64,000 nt of DNA from Nodosilinea sp. P-1105. GTDB lineage: Bacteria > Cyanobacteriota > Cyanobacteriia > Phormidesmidales > Phormidesmidaceae. The stretch is taken from positions 141,347 to 205,346 of the forward strand of contig NZ_SMDQ01000002.1 of the NCBI RefSeq assembly GCF_012911975.1, in the 5' to 3' direction. The notes beneath the pieces were generated by a model. It was not told where the DNA came from. It made no database searches and saw only the letters and a list, made by a program, of their open reading frames with translations. Of the stretch, positions 1 to 8,262 are shown piece after piece (within the stretch, counting starts at the first letter, position 1; every line of letters begins with the position of its first letter). The translations under genes were made by a program, and so were the position numbers.

Positions 1-1
1 G

Positions 2-1123
2 GAAGGGCTGCGGGAGCCCTTGACCCACGCCAATGATGGCCTCACGTATCATCAAGGACTGCTCGGAGATTATCGTCAGTCCTTAGAAAACCAGCGTCAA
101 GAGTTGGAGCAGCGTCAGCAAGAGCTGGATCAACAGTTGGCTCAGCTACAGCAGCAGTGGGCTGACTGGCACCAGGCCGAGGCGGCTCTAATCGCCAAAA
201 AAGAAGATCTTAAGCTGCGCCAGCAGGCCATAAAGGCCCAGCAAGATCAGCTGCAAACCCTCTCAGATACGCTCCACATTCAAGGGAATTTGCACCAAAA
301 GTTATACGACCTGCTCAACACCTCCGATAAGGTGCGCTTAAGCAAGAAGGTGGACGTGGCTTCCTTAGAGGCGATGGATCTAGATGCCCTGCAGACTCTA
401 GTCACAGACTTAGAAAAAGATATGGAGAAGGTTTCTCGGTTTGTGTCCGACCAGGAAGAGGAACTGGCCCTAGAGAAGCAGGCCATGGACGATATCAAAG
501 CCAAGATTGAACAGGCCAACGAGTTTGAGCGCCTGGAACTGGAAACGGAGTTGGCCGAAGAGGATGATCGCTACCAAATGTTGAATGAAACCCTGGTAGG
601 ACAGCGGCGTAACCTACTGGAACGAGAAGAGGTACTAAGCCAACACCAGGCTGTGCTCAAGCGGCGGCAGGGACTAGTGGTTGAAGAAACGCCGGTTAAT
701 GCCGTTGATCTAGAGCCCATTCTCAATAGTGTGGATGAGCAACGGCAACAAACCCTAGATGCCATTAGTGCCCTAGAGGCCGCCATGAAGCAGGCCCAAG
801 AGGACGTGAGCCAACTGAAGCTAGACATTGATGCCGATGACCAGCAACTGGCGGCTGAACGGGCCGAGGTGGAAGCCTTTGACCATCAAGTGCGGCAACA
901 ACAGCTTGATCTGGCAGAGGTACGGGGTAAGCTGGGCGTCTGCGAAGACCTGCTGAACCCAGCCCAAGATAGTGTGAATGGTATGAGGCAATCCCTTGAT
1001 CGCCTGGCCGATGGGGTGGCTAAGTTGCAAGAGGTGAATGACTATCAACTCCAGGCGATCGCCGAGCTACGCCAAGCGGTGCACAATACCACCAACTCGG
1101 CTGCACCAATGGCGGCGTCATAA
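2..1123 (+). CDS. hmpF: Pilus motility taxis protein HmpF (3' part, cut by window edge)
   Basis: The reading frame is open to the left edge (codons before the TTG at 20 read EGLREP), so only the C-terminal part is present. The translation is almost entirely heptad-like Q/E/L-rich coiled coil, with the conserved block LEKDMEKVSRFVSDQEEEL, then a Q/E-rich helix and the segment LNETLVGQRRNLLEREE. These match my knowledge of cyanobacterial HmpF, a coiled-coil protein that accumulates at the leading poles of moving filaments and governs type IV pilus activity and phototaxis. The last residues (NTTNSAAPMAAS) look unstructured. A small conserved gene follows on the same strand. Confident at family level; the full length and true start lie outside the window. 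Confidence 0.85.
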   Translation, partial: EGLREPLTHANDGLTYHQGLLGDYRQSLENQRQELEQRQQELDQQLAQLQQQWADWHQAEAALIAKKEDLKLRQQAIKAQQDQLQTLSDTLHIQGNLHQKLYDLLNTSDKVRLSKKVDVASLEAMDLDALQTLVTDLEKDMEKVSRFVSDQEEELALEKQAMDDIKAKIEQANEFERLELETELAEEDDRYQMLNETLVGQRRNLLEREEVLSQHQAVLKRRQGLVVEETPVNAVDLEPILNSVDEQRQQTLDAISALEAAMKQAQEDVSQLKLDIDADDQQLAAERAEVEAFDHQVRQQQLDLAEVRGKLGVCEDLLNPAQDSVNGMRQSLDRLADGVAKLQEVNDYQLQAIAELRQAVHNTTNSAAPMAAS

Positions 1124-1195
1124 CCCCGTGAACACCTCGGCAACTGTGCTCAAAGTGTTACAGTGCTCCGGTACCCTGCTGCAATCGCCTGTCCT

Positions 1196-1402
1196 ATGAT
1201 TTGGATCAACGAACAAATCGATCCCTCTGGCTTAATTTACTCTTGTATTGCCTGCTGTGATCAGACCCAGGCCCAGGCCTGCCACCAATCCTTTCAAGAA
1301 AACTTAACCGATGACCAGATCCAGGCAGGTTGGGTCGCCCAGCTACGCACCGTTGAAAGCTGGGATGAGGTGCCTGTGAATGCCCTGAAGTTGAGTTATT
1401 AG
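1196..1402 (+). CDS. Small conserved cyanobacterial protein, unknown function
   Basis: A 68-residue protein starting MIWINEQIDPSGLIYSC and ending ESWDEVPVNALKLSY. The ATG at 1196 is preferred over the upstream start at 1163 because the sequence before MIWINEQ reads like untranslated DNA. It contains a Cys-Cys pair (SCIACCDQ) and a further Cys about ten residues on, possibly a metal or redox site, though no known motif is completed. It lies 72 bp downstream of hmpF on the same strand and could be cotranscribed. I believe similar proteins occur next to hmpF in other cyanobacteria, but this is from memory. No function is assigned. Confidence 0.6.
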   Translation: MIWINEQIDPSGLIYSCIACCDQTQAQACHQSFQENLTDDQIQAGWVAQLRTVESWDEVPVNALKLSY

Positions 1403-1535
1403 CAGCGATTAGATCGCCCCCTGCACCCCTAGTATTGGCTGACAGCAAGATGACTACCTTGGCTGAGGGGGTCAGATATTAGGTTCTAGGTGTATAAGTG
1501 TCAGATAGTGATTTGCAGGCTTATGCCGTATTGTA
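1403..1535. repeat. Degenerate copy of dispersed repeat family B
   Basis: The stretch around 1470-1539 (TTAGGTTCTAGGTGT, then TTATGCCGTATTGTACTAG) resembles the right half of the family-B repeat seen intact at 9612-9742 and 53559-53659. Its terminal TACTAG overlaps the stop codon of the minus-strand gene ending at 1536. Similarity is by eye and the copy is decayed. Confidence 0.45.
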
Positions 1536-1877
1536 CTAGTGACTCGACTGTCGCCAGCGCCAGCGCTGATCTAATAGCGTTTTACTCAAAACCCTGACTG
1601 GATCCTGAGTTTCCCCCGAAAATAAGGCGAAATCCACGGGTCCCCAGGTCTGCTCGGCTTGTTCAGCCAGGGTCAGCAGGCTGGGATCATTGAGGGCGAT
1701 ACGATGGTTAAGGCGTAAGGTAATCAGAGGTAAGCCGTTGTGGCCAGCCCCAGAGACAATTCCCCAGTCATACTCATCGAGTACCGTCTGAAGTGGCTCG
1801 CTAGCGGTATTCCGAAAGGTCTCTAGCTGCAGCTGCTTTTGCCGAAGCTCTTGCAGGAGTTGTTGATTGGTCAGCAT
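1536..1877 (-). CDS. Hypothetical protein
   Basis: A 113-residue protein from MLTNQQLLQELRQKQ to RWRWRQSSH. The frame opens 23 codons further upstream (1946), but the ATG at 1877 has a strong purine-rich ribosome binding site (GAGGAAAGG directly before it), so the shorter form is chosen. The N-terminal 30 residues should form a helix rich in Q and L. The middle (YDWGIVSGAGHNGLPLITLRLN) looks like beta strands. I do not recognise a family. Its TAG stop lies in the end of a degenerate family-B repeat. It is transcribed convergently with the hmpF-side genes and divergently from the S4-domain gene. Confidence 0.55.
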   Translation of the reverse strand: MLTNQQLLQELRQKQLQLETFRNTASEPLQTVLDEYDWGIVSGAGHNGLPLITLRLNHRIALNDPSLLTLAEQAEQTWGPVDFALFSGETQDPVRVLSKTLLDQRWRWRQSSH

Positions 1878-2061
1878 CCTTTCCTCTACGTAGTCAAAAA
1901 CAACGCGCGGCCTTATCACGAGTGTAAACGGCCTAGGGCTGTCCATACCTGAAGACTTTCTGCTATTAAACCCAGTGGATCCGCTGCTGTTCAGCAGGGC
2001 AGCTAGTGCGATACTACTGATAATGCAACCCCTATCGGTATAGGCCCTTTATTCCAAGAGT

Positions 2062-2271
2062 ATGCCCAACATTGACTACATCAAACTCGATCAATTCCTG
2101 AAGCAGATGCAGATGGTCTCCACGGGCGGACACGCTAAGTTGGTTGTGCAAAGTGGTGACGTCAGCGTCAATGGAGAAATTGAAACTCGTCGAGGGCGTA
2201 AGTTAGTGACGGGCGATCGCGTCGAGTTTGCCGGCCAGTGCCTGACGGTTGACCTGACGCAGTTGAACTAA
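2062..2271 (+). CDS. S4-domain RNA-binding protein (YbcJ/YaaA-like)
   Basis: A 69-residue protein that is essentially one S4 RNA-binding domain. IKLDQFLKQMQMVSTGGHAK forms the helical half, followed by VVQSGDVSVNGEIETRRGRK, the hallmark beta-turn (VNGxxExRRGRKL) of the short S4-like proteins. S4 domains bind structured RNA, usually rRNA or tRNA; the stand-alone short forms are thought to act in ribosome biogenesis or quality control, but no specific target can be read here. The length is normal for the group. An AAGAG purine stretch precedes the ATG. It stands alone between a divergent unknown gene and a DUF6918-like gene. Confidence 0.85.
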   Translation: MPNIDYIKLDQFLKQMQMVSTGGHAKLVVQSGDVSVNGEIETRRGRKLVTGDRVEFAGQCLTVDLTQLN

Positions 2272-2539
2272 CCTTCTGTGGTTCGGTGATATTCTGGTTT
2301 GACATTGCCCCAATCTGCGAACCGATTGATCTATCTTTCAAAGATTTACAGATTTGTTAAGTCCTGTTCAACTGGGGAGAATAACCCTAGTCCTGACTCA
2401 ACAATCAGAAAGAATAGGGAAAGCAGACTGTCAACCAAGCCAAGCCTAAAGGCGGCGTTTTGCCTGCGGGATAACTCCTGTGGGGCAACGATAGATCCGG
2501 AAATGGGCTTGGCATAACCAAATTTCTATAGGAAGACCT

Positions 2540-2983
2540 ATGACCCTAAGTGATATGCTTAATGATTCCAACACCAAAGCAAGCATGGTTCAAGCCTGCA
2601 CTGGACTGATTGATCAGCAGGTGGCTGCTAAGGGTGGAGTATCTGGGCTGGCGTTTAAAGCTACGTATAGTTTGGTCAAGGGCCTGGGCCCTAGCTATAT
2701 TCCAGGGGCCATTGATCGACTATTGCCCGACATTGTAACGGCCCTAGAACCAATGTGGGCCGAGGGCTGGCAAGCGGGTGATCCAGTCCAGTACTTGCAG
2801 CAAAACAGCGATCGCGCCGCCGACCAGGTCCTGAGTGTTACCGACCGTAGAATCGCTGGGTCTAACAATGGGGTAGTGCGATCTTCGTACCAGAAGTTGC
2901 GCAAGTCAGTCAAAGGGGATGTGGCCGCCGCCGTGCCGGGGTTAGCGAAAATTCTGGATGCCCATGCGCCGGTAGCCTCTTAG
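2540..2983 (+). CDS. DUF6918-like conserved protein
   Basis: A 147-residue protein with a clear ribosome binding site (AGGAAGACCT before the ATG). The order of motifs, MLNDSNTKASMVQACTGLID, GGVSGLAFKATYSLVKGLGP, IPGAIDRLLPDIVTALEP, and a C-terminal block SYQKLRKSVKGDVAAAVPGL, agrees with my recollection of the family DUF6918, found in cyanobacteria and actinobacteria. It looks all-helical and soluble, with no signal peptide or membrane segment. The function is unknown. A 268-bp gap separates it from the S4 gene, so it probably has its own promoter. The family name is from memory and needs a profile search. Confidence 0.7.
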   Translation: MTLSDMLNDSNTKASMVQACTGLIDQQVAAKGGVSGLAFKATYSLVKGLGPSYIPGAIDRLLPDIVTALEPMWAEGWQAGDPVQYLQQNSDRAADQVLSVTDRRIAGSNNGVVRSSYQKLRKSVKGDVAAAVPGLAKILDAHAPVAS

Positions 2984-3132
2984 CAAGGTGTCAGAAAGGT
3001 CGGAGGCTAGGCCACAGCTTTGCCCCCCCGCCCCCCAATTCTGGGGGGATCTGAAGCCCCAAGATTGGGGGTTTGGGGGCAAAAGTTCATACGGGCAATA
3101 TTCCTGTTTAACAATGAAACAGCCCTGGTATC
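2984..3132. repeat. G/C-rich palindromic intergenic segment
   Basis: This gene-free stretch holds paired runs such as CCCCCCAATTCTGGGGGG followed by CCCCAAGATTGGGGG, so either strand could fold into a strong hairpin. It lies between the DUF6918-like gene and the first family-A repeat. Similar C-run/G-run palindromes are common in cyanobacterial intergenic DNA. It may act as a transcription end for the convergent genes. Confidence 0.5.
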
Positions 3133-3269
3133 CTAGAGCATCGGTACAGTATTGCAAGATCCCAGGGTTCTTAGGCTAATGGGCAACGAATTTTGGGCCA
3201 TCCAAGGATAGAACCCTGGGATCTGTACCGGCGTTCTAGGGCAGAATCCAGGGATCTGTACTGGCGTTC
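3133..3269. repeat. Family-A hairpin repeat, copy 1, plus partial duplicated right end
   Basis: A full element runs 3133-3239 (107 bp), starting CTAGAGCATCGGTACAG and ending CTGTACCGGCGTTCTAG, which are imperfect inverted repeats of each other. Inside are GATCCCAGGGTTCT and its complement AGAACCCTGGGATC. A second, incomplete right end (ATCCAGGGATCTGTACTGG...) follows at 3241-3269. It lies 3-5 bp beyond the stop codon of the minus-strand nuclease gene. Confidence 0.8.
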
Positions 3270-3272
3270 AAA

Positions 3273-4871
3273 TCAGCCGATGGGGTTATACAGCTGCTCC
3301 CAGAAGGGTTCGGCAAACTGTGCCAACCAAGCTTTAACGTGGTACGTAGCTCGGCAGTCGTCTTCGTTGTAGCGCAGAATGGCGTCTAGATACGTGCGAT
3401 CGCCGGTTTCGGCCCAGGCGTTATACCAACAGATTGACTGAGCCCCATTGGCACCCTCATCCCGCCAGTCAAAGCCCATCCAGCGGGCAATATGTTTGAG
3501 GGCATAGCTTTCGATCGGCAGGGTTACCCCCTCTGTAATGCACTTATGTACATCAAAAAAGCGATCAAGCAGGGCATTGACATGGCGATTTGGGGTGCCA
3601 TACAACTGCCCTAGCTTGCGCACGGTCTGGGCCTCATAGGGACAAAAATGATATATCGGGGCATGGGGATAGGCATGCACCAACTCTAGAAAGTCGCGCC
3701 AGGCCTGGCGTTCCTGGCGTTGGGTTTCTGCCAGCAGGGCATGAAAGGTTTCTTCCCCTGTCCGGTGGTTAACGGCCAGCACCCCATGCAAATAAATCAG
3801 ATTTTGGTCAGGAGCTGCTTCGATATCAAAATACAACTCCACCTCCCCCTCGGGCAGGTCTTCAGGCCAGAGGGGAAACCCATGGGGAACGTGGGGGGCT
3901 GAGCGGGGAATCGCTCGATTGTCCAGCATGGCCTGAGCTTGGTGCACCAGCTTTTCAGCCACCTGTTCCCCAAACCCTGGCAAGTGGGCTAAATAGGTGG
4001 GATTAGCGGCGGCCAAGGCCGCCACGGTAGTCAAATGGTGCTGCTTTAAGAATTGGTAGCGGGCCGGGGTAACCCCTGGCAACAGGGACAAATGGCGGGT
4101 CGCCTGGGCCTGGGTGTAACACTGGTTAAACCAGTGGCACATGTCACAGCGGCTGTGGGAAATAAACAGTTCGGGGGCTTGGGTGGAGCGTAAGTCTTGC
4201 AGACAGTGGCTCAGGATGTCTTGCAGCTTCAAGACTAGGCGGTCGAGATCGATCGGATAATGTTGCCCACCCCGCAGGGCCAGGCTGCTGGTGGCTGGCC
4301 ATACCCCCTGCACCCGGGACAACACATAGGCATGGTAAGCGGCCACCACCTGGTAGTCGAGCTTAGGCTTTTTACCCAACTTGATGTCGATGGGAGCATA
4401 GACCCAGTGGCCCCAACAGGACCAACCAGGCTGTTTGACCAGGAGATCGGGTTGGCTAACAAGTTGTACCTCGGCCAGAGAAGATGGGGCAACTAACACC
4501 CCTTGATGAATCACGTCTACCCCTTGGGCCATCAATGCTGTGGTGGCTCTGGCTCCATCAACCCAGTTGCCTGTGGCAAACTGGGGGCGAGACAAGGGCT
4601 GAAAGGATTCTAAAACGCTTTGACGATGTAGGTTACTGTCTTGACGCAGCTTGAGTAGGTAGTCTGAGGGGGGCCGTTGCTGGCTGCGATCGCCATAGAG
4701 ATCTAGAAAGGCTCGCCGGTTGCAACGCTGATAGTGAAAGAGAACATCGTCAGTCAGCCAGCGAATCAGGGCTTGGGATGTTGGTGTTGTGGCCTCAGCC
4801 GGAAACCTCAGAGGGCCTCCTGACAAACCCCCTGAACCGGACTGTGGTGGCAGGGAGGCACTAACAGACAA
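3273..4871 (-). CDS. TM0106-family RecB-like nuclease with C-terminal RNase H-fold domain
   Basis: A 532-residue protein. The N-terminal half is a RecB/PD-(D/E)XK nuclease: Asp142 and the Asp162-Ile-Lys164 motif (APIDIKLGKK) supply catalytic residues. Cys50 (YQRCNRR) with Cys242, Cys245 and Cys251 (SRCDMCHWFNQC) form the four-cysteine set typical of iron-sulfur RecB-type nucleases. After a helix-hairpin-helix-like stretch (LLPGVTPARYQFL, LAHLPGFGEQVAEK) comes a DEDD/RNase H-like domain with YFDIEAAP, YHFCPYEA and YNEDDCRAT. This architecture matches the TM0106 family, putative DNA repair or processing nucleases. It stands alone on the minus strand, its 3' end against a family-A repeat. Length is normal and no key residue is missing. 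Confidence 0.88.
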   Translation of the reverse strand: MSVSASLPPQSGSGGLSGGPLRFPAEATTPTSQALIRWLTDDVLFHYQRCNRRAFLDLYGDRSQQRPPSDYLLKLRQDSNLHRQSVLESFQPLSRPQFATGNWVDGARATTALMAQGVDVIHQGVLVAPSSLAEVQLVSQPDLLVKQPGWSCWGHWVYAPIDIKLGKKPKLDYQVVAAYHAYVLSRVQGVWPATSSLALRGGQHYPIDLDRLVLKLQDILSHCLQDLRSTQAPELFISHSRCDMCHWFNQCYTQAQATRHLSLLPGVTPARYQFLKQHHLTTVAALAAANPTYLAHLPGFGEQVAEKLVHQAQAMLDNRAIPRSAPHVPHGFPLWPEDLPEGEVELYFDIEAAPDQNLIYLHGVLAVNHRTGEETFHALLAETQRQERQAWRDFLELVHAYPHAPIYHFCPYEAQTVRKLGQLYGTPNRHVNALLDRFFDVHKCITEGVTLPIESYALKHIARWMGFDWRDEGANGAQSICWYNAWAETGDRTYLDAILRYNEDDCRATYHVKAWLAQFAEPFWEQLYNPIG

Positions 4872-5197
4872 AACAGTTGAGTGAATTGACGCAACAGCAG
4901 GAACCAGTCAAGCCCATGGTTGGGGAAGTGCACTCAACGGCTATCCTGCCGGGCCGCTGGCCCTGGTCCTGAATGTCGGACAATGGATGACAATGAGGCA
5001 ACATAGGCATGTAGAAGCAAAGTCAGTCTCAGTTGACCAAAACGTTTACTAAGACGCGATCGCGCCTAGTTAGGTTGATCAAACCACCCACTTGCTTCAC
5101 AAGCGGGTCTTACTGAATGTTATACCGTATCGCCGGGTTTGCGTGAACTCCACCAGAGGGCCAGGGGGTGGTATAGGGTGTAAACAGACGGCAAGTA
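4872..5197. other. Divergent intergenic region
   Basis: A 326-bp gap between two divergent genes, so it should contain both promoters. A short inverted repeat (CCACTTGCTTCACAAGCGGG, near 5088-5107) and a HIP1-like site are visible. No small gene or clear promoter consensus was found. Confidence 0.4.
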
Positions 5198-6409
5198 ATG
5201 GAATCCAGCGTGAGTTATCCCCCCCTGTTAGATCAGCTGCAACAGCACCGTAGTCAGTTTACGGCCCTAGGGCGGCATCAGTACTTTAACTATGGGGGGC
5301 AGGGGCCCATGGCTGATGTCAGCCTGGAGGCCATTCTGCAAGCCCATCAGCAGATCCAGGCAGACGGTCCCTTTTCAGCAGCGGTTAACCGCTGGGTCAC
5401 CGCCCAGGCGGCCCAAACCCGAGCCGCGATCGCGGCAGAACTGGGCACCACTGCTGCCACCATCAGCCTCACAGAAGATGTCACCATGGGTTGTAACATT
5501 GCCCTGTGGGGGCTGCCATGGCAACCGGGGGACCACATTTTGCTGTCAGACTGTGAACATCCTGGGGTGATCGCTGCCGTGCAGGAAATTTGTCGGCGCT
5601 ATGGGGTGACCCATAGCTACTGTCCGCTAGGGGATACGGTCAACGGGGGCGACCCGGTCACTGTCATCGACCAGCACCTGCAACCCAACACTCGTCTGCT
5701 GGTGATTAGTCATATTTTTTGGAATACTGGCCAAGTCTTGCCCTTGCAGGCCATTACCCAATGCTGCCACAACCGTCCTCAACCGGTACGCATCCTGGTA
5801 GACGCGGCCCAGTCAGCGGGGGTACTGCCCCTGGCTTTACCAGAGTTGGGGGTCGATTTCTATGCCTTTACGGGCCATAAGTGGTGGTGTGGCCCCGCTG
5901 GTGTCGGCGGCCTCTATGTCAGCCCCCAAGCCCTAGGGGAGCTGCATCCCACTTTCATTGGCTGGCGCAGCATTACCACCGATGGGGCGGGTAACCCCAC
6001 TGGTTGGCAACCCGATGGACGCCGGTTTGAAGTGGCGACATCTAACTACCCGCTGTATGTCGGTCTGGAACAGGCGATCGCCTATCAGCACCAGTGGGGT
6101 ACAGCCCCAGAGCGCTACCAACGCATTTGTACCTTAGCTCAACGCCTATGGCAGGGGCTGGCGACCCTGCCGCAGTTGCAAGTTGTGCGTCAAACCCCTC
6201 CCGATTCTGGGCTGGTTTCGTTTTGGGTACTGGTGGATGGACAGCCATCCCCCCCAATGCATCGCCAATTAGTCGACCAGCTAGAAACCCAAGGGGTTTT
6301 GCTCAGAACCCTCTTAGCGCCTCACTGTGTCAGGGCTTGCGTCCATTACTTAACCCTTGAAACCGAGGTCGATCAGCTGATTGACCGCCTGGGCCAAGCC
6401 CTAACCTAA
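5198..6409 (+). CDS. Class V aminotransferase-fold PLP enzyme, probable cysteine/cystine C-S lyase
   Basis: A 403-residue fold-type I PLP enzyme. The PLP-binding Lys is in FTGHKWWCGPAG (about residue 230), with the upstream Asp-Ala-Ala-Gln (LVDAAQSAG) that holds the cofactor pyridine nitrogen, and a cofactor-contacting His in SDCEHPGVIAA. The N-terminus HQYFNYGGQGPM matches the cyanobacterial group of isopenicillin-N-epimerase-like and C-DES-like enzymes. Characterised C-DES from Synechocystis cleaves cystine or cysteine to deliver sulfur for iron-sulfur cluster assembly. That substrate is therefore plausible but not provable here; other class V activities are possible. It is convergent with murF and the two reading frames overlap by 4 bp at their stops. 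Confidence 0.82.
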   Translation: MESSVSYPPLLDQLQQHRSQFTALGRHQYFNYGGQGPMADVSLEAILQAHQQIQADGPFSAAVNRWVTAQAAQTRAAIAAELGTTAATISLTEDVTMGCNIALWGLPWQPGDHILLSDCEHPGVIAAVQEICRRYGVTHSYCPLGDTVNGGDPVTVIDQHLQPNTRLLVISHIFWNTGQVLPLQAITQCCHNRPQPVRILVDAAQSAGVLPLALPELGVDFYAFTGHKWWCGPAGVGGLYVSPQALGELHPTFIGWRSITTDGAGNPTGWQPDGRRFEVATSNYPLYVGLEQAIAYQHQWGTAPERYQRICTLAQRLWQGLATLPQLQVVRQTPPDSGLVSFWVLVDGQPSPPMHRQLVDQLETQGVLLRTLLAPHCVRACVHYLTLETEVDQLIDRLGQALT

Positions 6410-7755
6410 TGTTGGCTGGGCGCGAGCTGGGCCACCACCCGATCTAGCGCCACCGATCGCGATGCCTTCAGCAATACCCGATCACCAGGCTGCAGTTGGT
6501 GGTTCAGGTAATCCGCCAGGGCGTCATGGTCTTTAAAGGCTTTGGTTTTAACCCCCTTGGCTCCAGTCGCCAGGGCGATCGCTTCATCTGGATCAGCCAG
6601 CGTTAGCAGTAAATCCAGATTCAGTTGCTGGACGACTTTCCCCACCCGCTGGTGCAGCGGTACCGATTGCTGCCCCAGCTCCTTCATGGTGCCTAGTACA
6701 GCAATGTGACGCTGACCGGGGATTTCCGCCAGCAGGTGCAGGGCGGCGATCATCCCTTCAAACCCGGCGTTGTAGGTTTCATCCAGCAGCACAATGTCGT
6801 TGGGCAGCGCCACCTGACGGGCTCGCCCCGTCGGTAAGTCCACAGTCAGACCTGAGGCCAGCGATCGCCAGTCTAAATCAAGGGCTTGCATCACCGCGAT
6901 CGCCGCCAAAAAGTTCAGGGCATTGTGTCGCCCCGGCAGGGGCAACGGCAACCTGACCCCGTCCACCTCAATTTGCTGGGAATCGACCAGGGTACCCTGC
7001 ACATCCCCACCGTCTAGACCAAAGGTGAGCGTATGCCCCGACCAAACGGTGGCGGCTGTGGCCATCAACCGCTGGTTGTCGTGGTTGAGCACGGCCACCC
7101 CATGGTCCGGCAACTCCGCCAGCAGCTCGCATTTCGCATTTGCGATCGCTTGCTCCGAGCCCAGGCGACCAATATGGGCTGTTCCCACATTAGTAATCAC
7201 GGCCACATCGGGCACAGCGGTTTGCGCCAGCAGCGCAATTTCCCCTGGCCCCCGCATACCCATTTCAATCACCCCAAAATTGTGATCAGGCTGGAGTCGC
7301 AATAGGGTTTTGGGTACTCCAATCTCGTTGTTGTAGTTAGCCTCGGTTTTCAACACTCGGCCTTGGGTGCCCAGGGCGGCGCCAATCAACTCCTTAGTAG
7401 TGGTTTTTCCCACGGAGCCGGTGATCGCAACAATCTTAGCCCGCTGCCGATTCCGCCACCAGCGGGCTAGGGCCTGGTAGGCAGCCAAGGGGTCGGCCAC
7501 CGGTAGACAGGGAAGGTCAGGATCCTCTCGACCTTGCTGTACGACAGCCGCTAAAGCACCGTTGTTCAAGGCCGCTTTAACAAAGCTGTGGCCATCAAAC
7601 CGTGCCCCGGCAAGGGCCAGGAATAGGGCATTTTTACCGATATTTCGGCTATCTGTGGTGATATTAGATACATCTAAATTCCGTAAATAGACGGGTATCC
7701 GGTCTAAGGGAGCCCCAAGTACTTCGGCCAAATCAACGAGTGACGCAAAGCTCAT
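6406..7755 (-). CDS. murF: UDP-N-acetylmuramoyl-tripeptide--D-alanyl-D-alanine ligase
   Basis: This is MurF, the cytoplasmic ligase that adds D-Ala-D-Ala to the UDP-MurNAc tripeptide, the last soluble step of peptidoglycan precursor synthesis. The N-terminal substrate domain has ITTDSRNIGKNALFLALAG. The ATP-binding P-loop is AITGSVGKTTTKELI, followed by TEANYNNEIGVP and VIEMGMRGPGEI. The C-terminal domain includes LLDETYNAGFEGM and VLGTMKELG. The frame is open to 7806, but the ATG at 7755 (MSFASLVDLAEVLG) matches the usual family start and gives a normal length of about 450 residues; the longer form adds 17 residues. The 3' end overlaps the convergent PLP enzyme gene by 4 bp. Confidence 0.93.
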   Translation of the reverse strand: MSFASLVDLAEVLGAPLDRIPVYLRNLDVSNITTDSRNIGKNALFLALAGARFDGHSFVKAALNNGALAAVVQQGREDPDLPCLPVADPLAAYQALARWWRNRQRAKIVAITGSVGKTTTKELIGAALGTQGRVLKTEANYNNEIGVPKTLLRLQPDHNFGVIEMGMRGPGEIALLAQTAVPDVAVITNVGTAHIGRLGSEQAIANAKCELLAELPDHGVAVLNHDNQRLMATAATVWSGHTLTFGLDGGDVQGTLVDSQQIEVDGVRLPLPLPGRHNALNFLAAIAVMQALDLDWRSLASGLTVDLPTGRARQVALPNDIVLLDETYNAGFEGMIAALHLLAEIPGQRHIAVLGTMKELGQQSVPLHQRVGKVVQQLNLDLLLTLADPDEAIALATGAKGVKTKAFKDHDALADYLNHQLQPGDRVLLKASRSVALDRVVAQLAPSQH

Positions 7756-7806
7756 AGTGCCTACTTCTATTGCTGTAGCGCAGTTAGCCAAAGCTGACAG
7801 CTTCAT

Positions 7807-8262
7807 TTAATGTTCGCCTGAGGGGGGCTAAATTGTAAAGGCATGTTGTTGATATCGGTCAGCTATCATCCCCTGAATCCTGAGGGGAACACTAACCCCA
7901 CCAGGGGACATCATGGTATTACTCGCCAACCATCTAGGCAGCAGCCAGGGGGGTTTACATCAATCTCATGATTTAACTGGCAAATTTACTAGATCTTATT
8001 GAACACAGTTGTTACATTCCCCAAAGAGGGGGAATTCACGCAGTATTTTGAAAGTAAGCCCTCGAGAGTCTGGTGTAAAAACTGACGCAGCAGCCCCCAC
8101 TGTGATCGTTTAATGAGGACAGGGTTGACAGCCATCTAGTCTGTGACTCTTACTAGCCAACTCGACTCAACCGTATCCGTCCATTTCTGGCTATTTTCTC
8201 AAGGTTGATCCCATCGTTGCTGACTTACAGTTCTGTCGCGACTGGGCTAAGGCGATAAAGCA
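7807..8262. other. Intergenic region upstream of murF and of a conserved unknown
   Basis: A 456-bp divergent gap. It contains a short inverted repeat (CCCCTGAATCCTGAGGGG near 7870-7887) and an A/T-rich stretch around 7975-8020 that could hold promoters. No conserved small gene, RNA or repeat-family copy was seen. Confidence 0.4.

Noticed and set aside
2299..2517. 72-codon open frame on the plus strand
   Set aside because: No recognisable motif, basic random-like translation and no good ribosome binding site; it lies in an ordinary gap before the DUF6918-like gene.
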